Source of the DNA: Hypholoma sublateritium FD-334 SS-4
Taxonomy: Eukaryota > Basidiomycota > Agaricomycetes > Agaricales > Strophariaceae
Assembly: GCA_000827495.1 (NCBI GenBank)
Contig: KN817522.1
Coordinates: forward strand, 620,001-684,000
Length of the DNA: 64,000 nt
Reading direction: 5' to 3'
Part shown: piece by piece, positions 63,831-64,000 of the stretch
Numbering within the stretch: the first letter of the stretch is position 1
Layout of the letters: each line of letters begins with the position of its first letter
Notes under the pieces: model-generated
What the model saw: the letters and a program-made list of their open reading frames with translations, nothing else
Database searches by the model: none
What the model was told of the DNA's origin: nothing
Translations under genes and position numbers: made by a program

Positions 63831-64000
63831 CTAGGCCTGGGTATTCGAGTAGGAGGGCGGCGCTGAGGAAGATGGTCAGTACAAAAATGACTGTCAAGCC
63901 GATCAAACAGGCTTACCAGCCGAACGAGCTGGGTTTTTGAGGGCAGCCGCGATTGCTATGCGTTCATCGTCAGAGAAGCTTTCGGCGAGACGGAGGAACC
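63831..64000 (-). CDS. C-terminal end of an unidentified protein, cut by the window edge
   Basis: From the window edge the minus strand reads LRLAESFSDDERIAIAAALK and NPARSA, ends at a GGTAAG donor near 63918, and after a TTCCTCAG acceptor (about 63864) continues APPSYSNTQA to a TAG at 63833-63831. The splice join is in frame and the exon has coding composition. Too little is visible to name the product; most of the gene lies right of base 64000. Confidence 0.6.

Overview
The window is nuclear DNA of a filamentous fungus, most likely a basidiomycete of the Agaricomycetes type. Genes lie close together on both strands and are cut by many short introns, mostly about 40-80 nt, with GTRNGT-like donors and CAG/TAG acceptors. 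The gene set is purely eukaryotic: SHNi-TPR chaperone, Prp40, Rds3/PHF5A, Paf1, Brix protein, ANTH clathrin adaptor, mitochondrial ATP synthase alpha subunit. I found no rRNA, tRNA, CRISPR array, virus or intact transposon. The species cannot be named from the sequence alone.

Layout. 1-4200: a truncated glycerol kinase and a GH47 alpha-1,2-mannosidase (both minus). 5225-6273: a multi-exon gene I do not recognise. 6607-9938: an AP180/CALM clathrin adaptor with NPF and Prk1-type sites. 10274-13508: NASP-type histone chaperone converging on PRO2 (gamma-glutamyl phosphate reductase). 13951-19680: ATP1 and mitoribosomal bL21m diverging from a 140-bp promoter, then PRP40 ending 29 bp from the bL21m stop. 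20772-22202: a single-exon orphan protein. 22413-31376: MMS19, an NDUFAF7-type methyltransferase, an EEF1A-lysine-methyltransferase-like protein and RPF1. 31868-39340: carnitine acetyltransferase, a PB1 plus five-ZZ protein and a six-exon RDS3 gene. 39681-48672: a giant UFD4/TRIP12 HECT ligase and a class III aminotransferase. 49219-52956: PSO2/SNM1 nuclease and ribosomal eS4. 53599-58090: a Sly41-like transporter, SFH5 and ribosomal eL43. 58561-63394: PAF1 and the G-patch splicing factor TFIP11/Ntr1. 63831-64000: the 3' end of another gene.

The genes are mostly unlinked housekeeping functions: splicing (PRP40, RDS3, TFIP11), ribosomes (eS4, eL43, RPF1), mitochondria (ATP1, bL21m, NDUFAF7), genome and Fe-S maintenance (PSO2, MMS19), chromatin and transcription (NASP, PAF1). 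Several neighbours share short divergent promoters.

I saw no convincing new multi-gene system. The points most worth a second look are sharp GC-rich blocks whose borders fall inside genes, 18-nt microexons and very short first coding exons, a PIP-box/SIM pair on Pso2, seven Ark1/Prk1 phosphorylation motifs on the AP180 tail, a PB1-ZZ protein without a visible FW domain, and two orphan genes.
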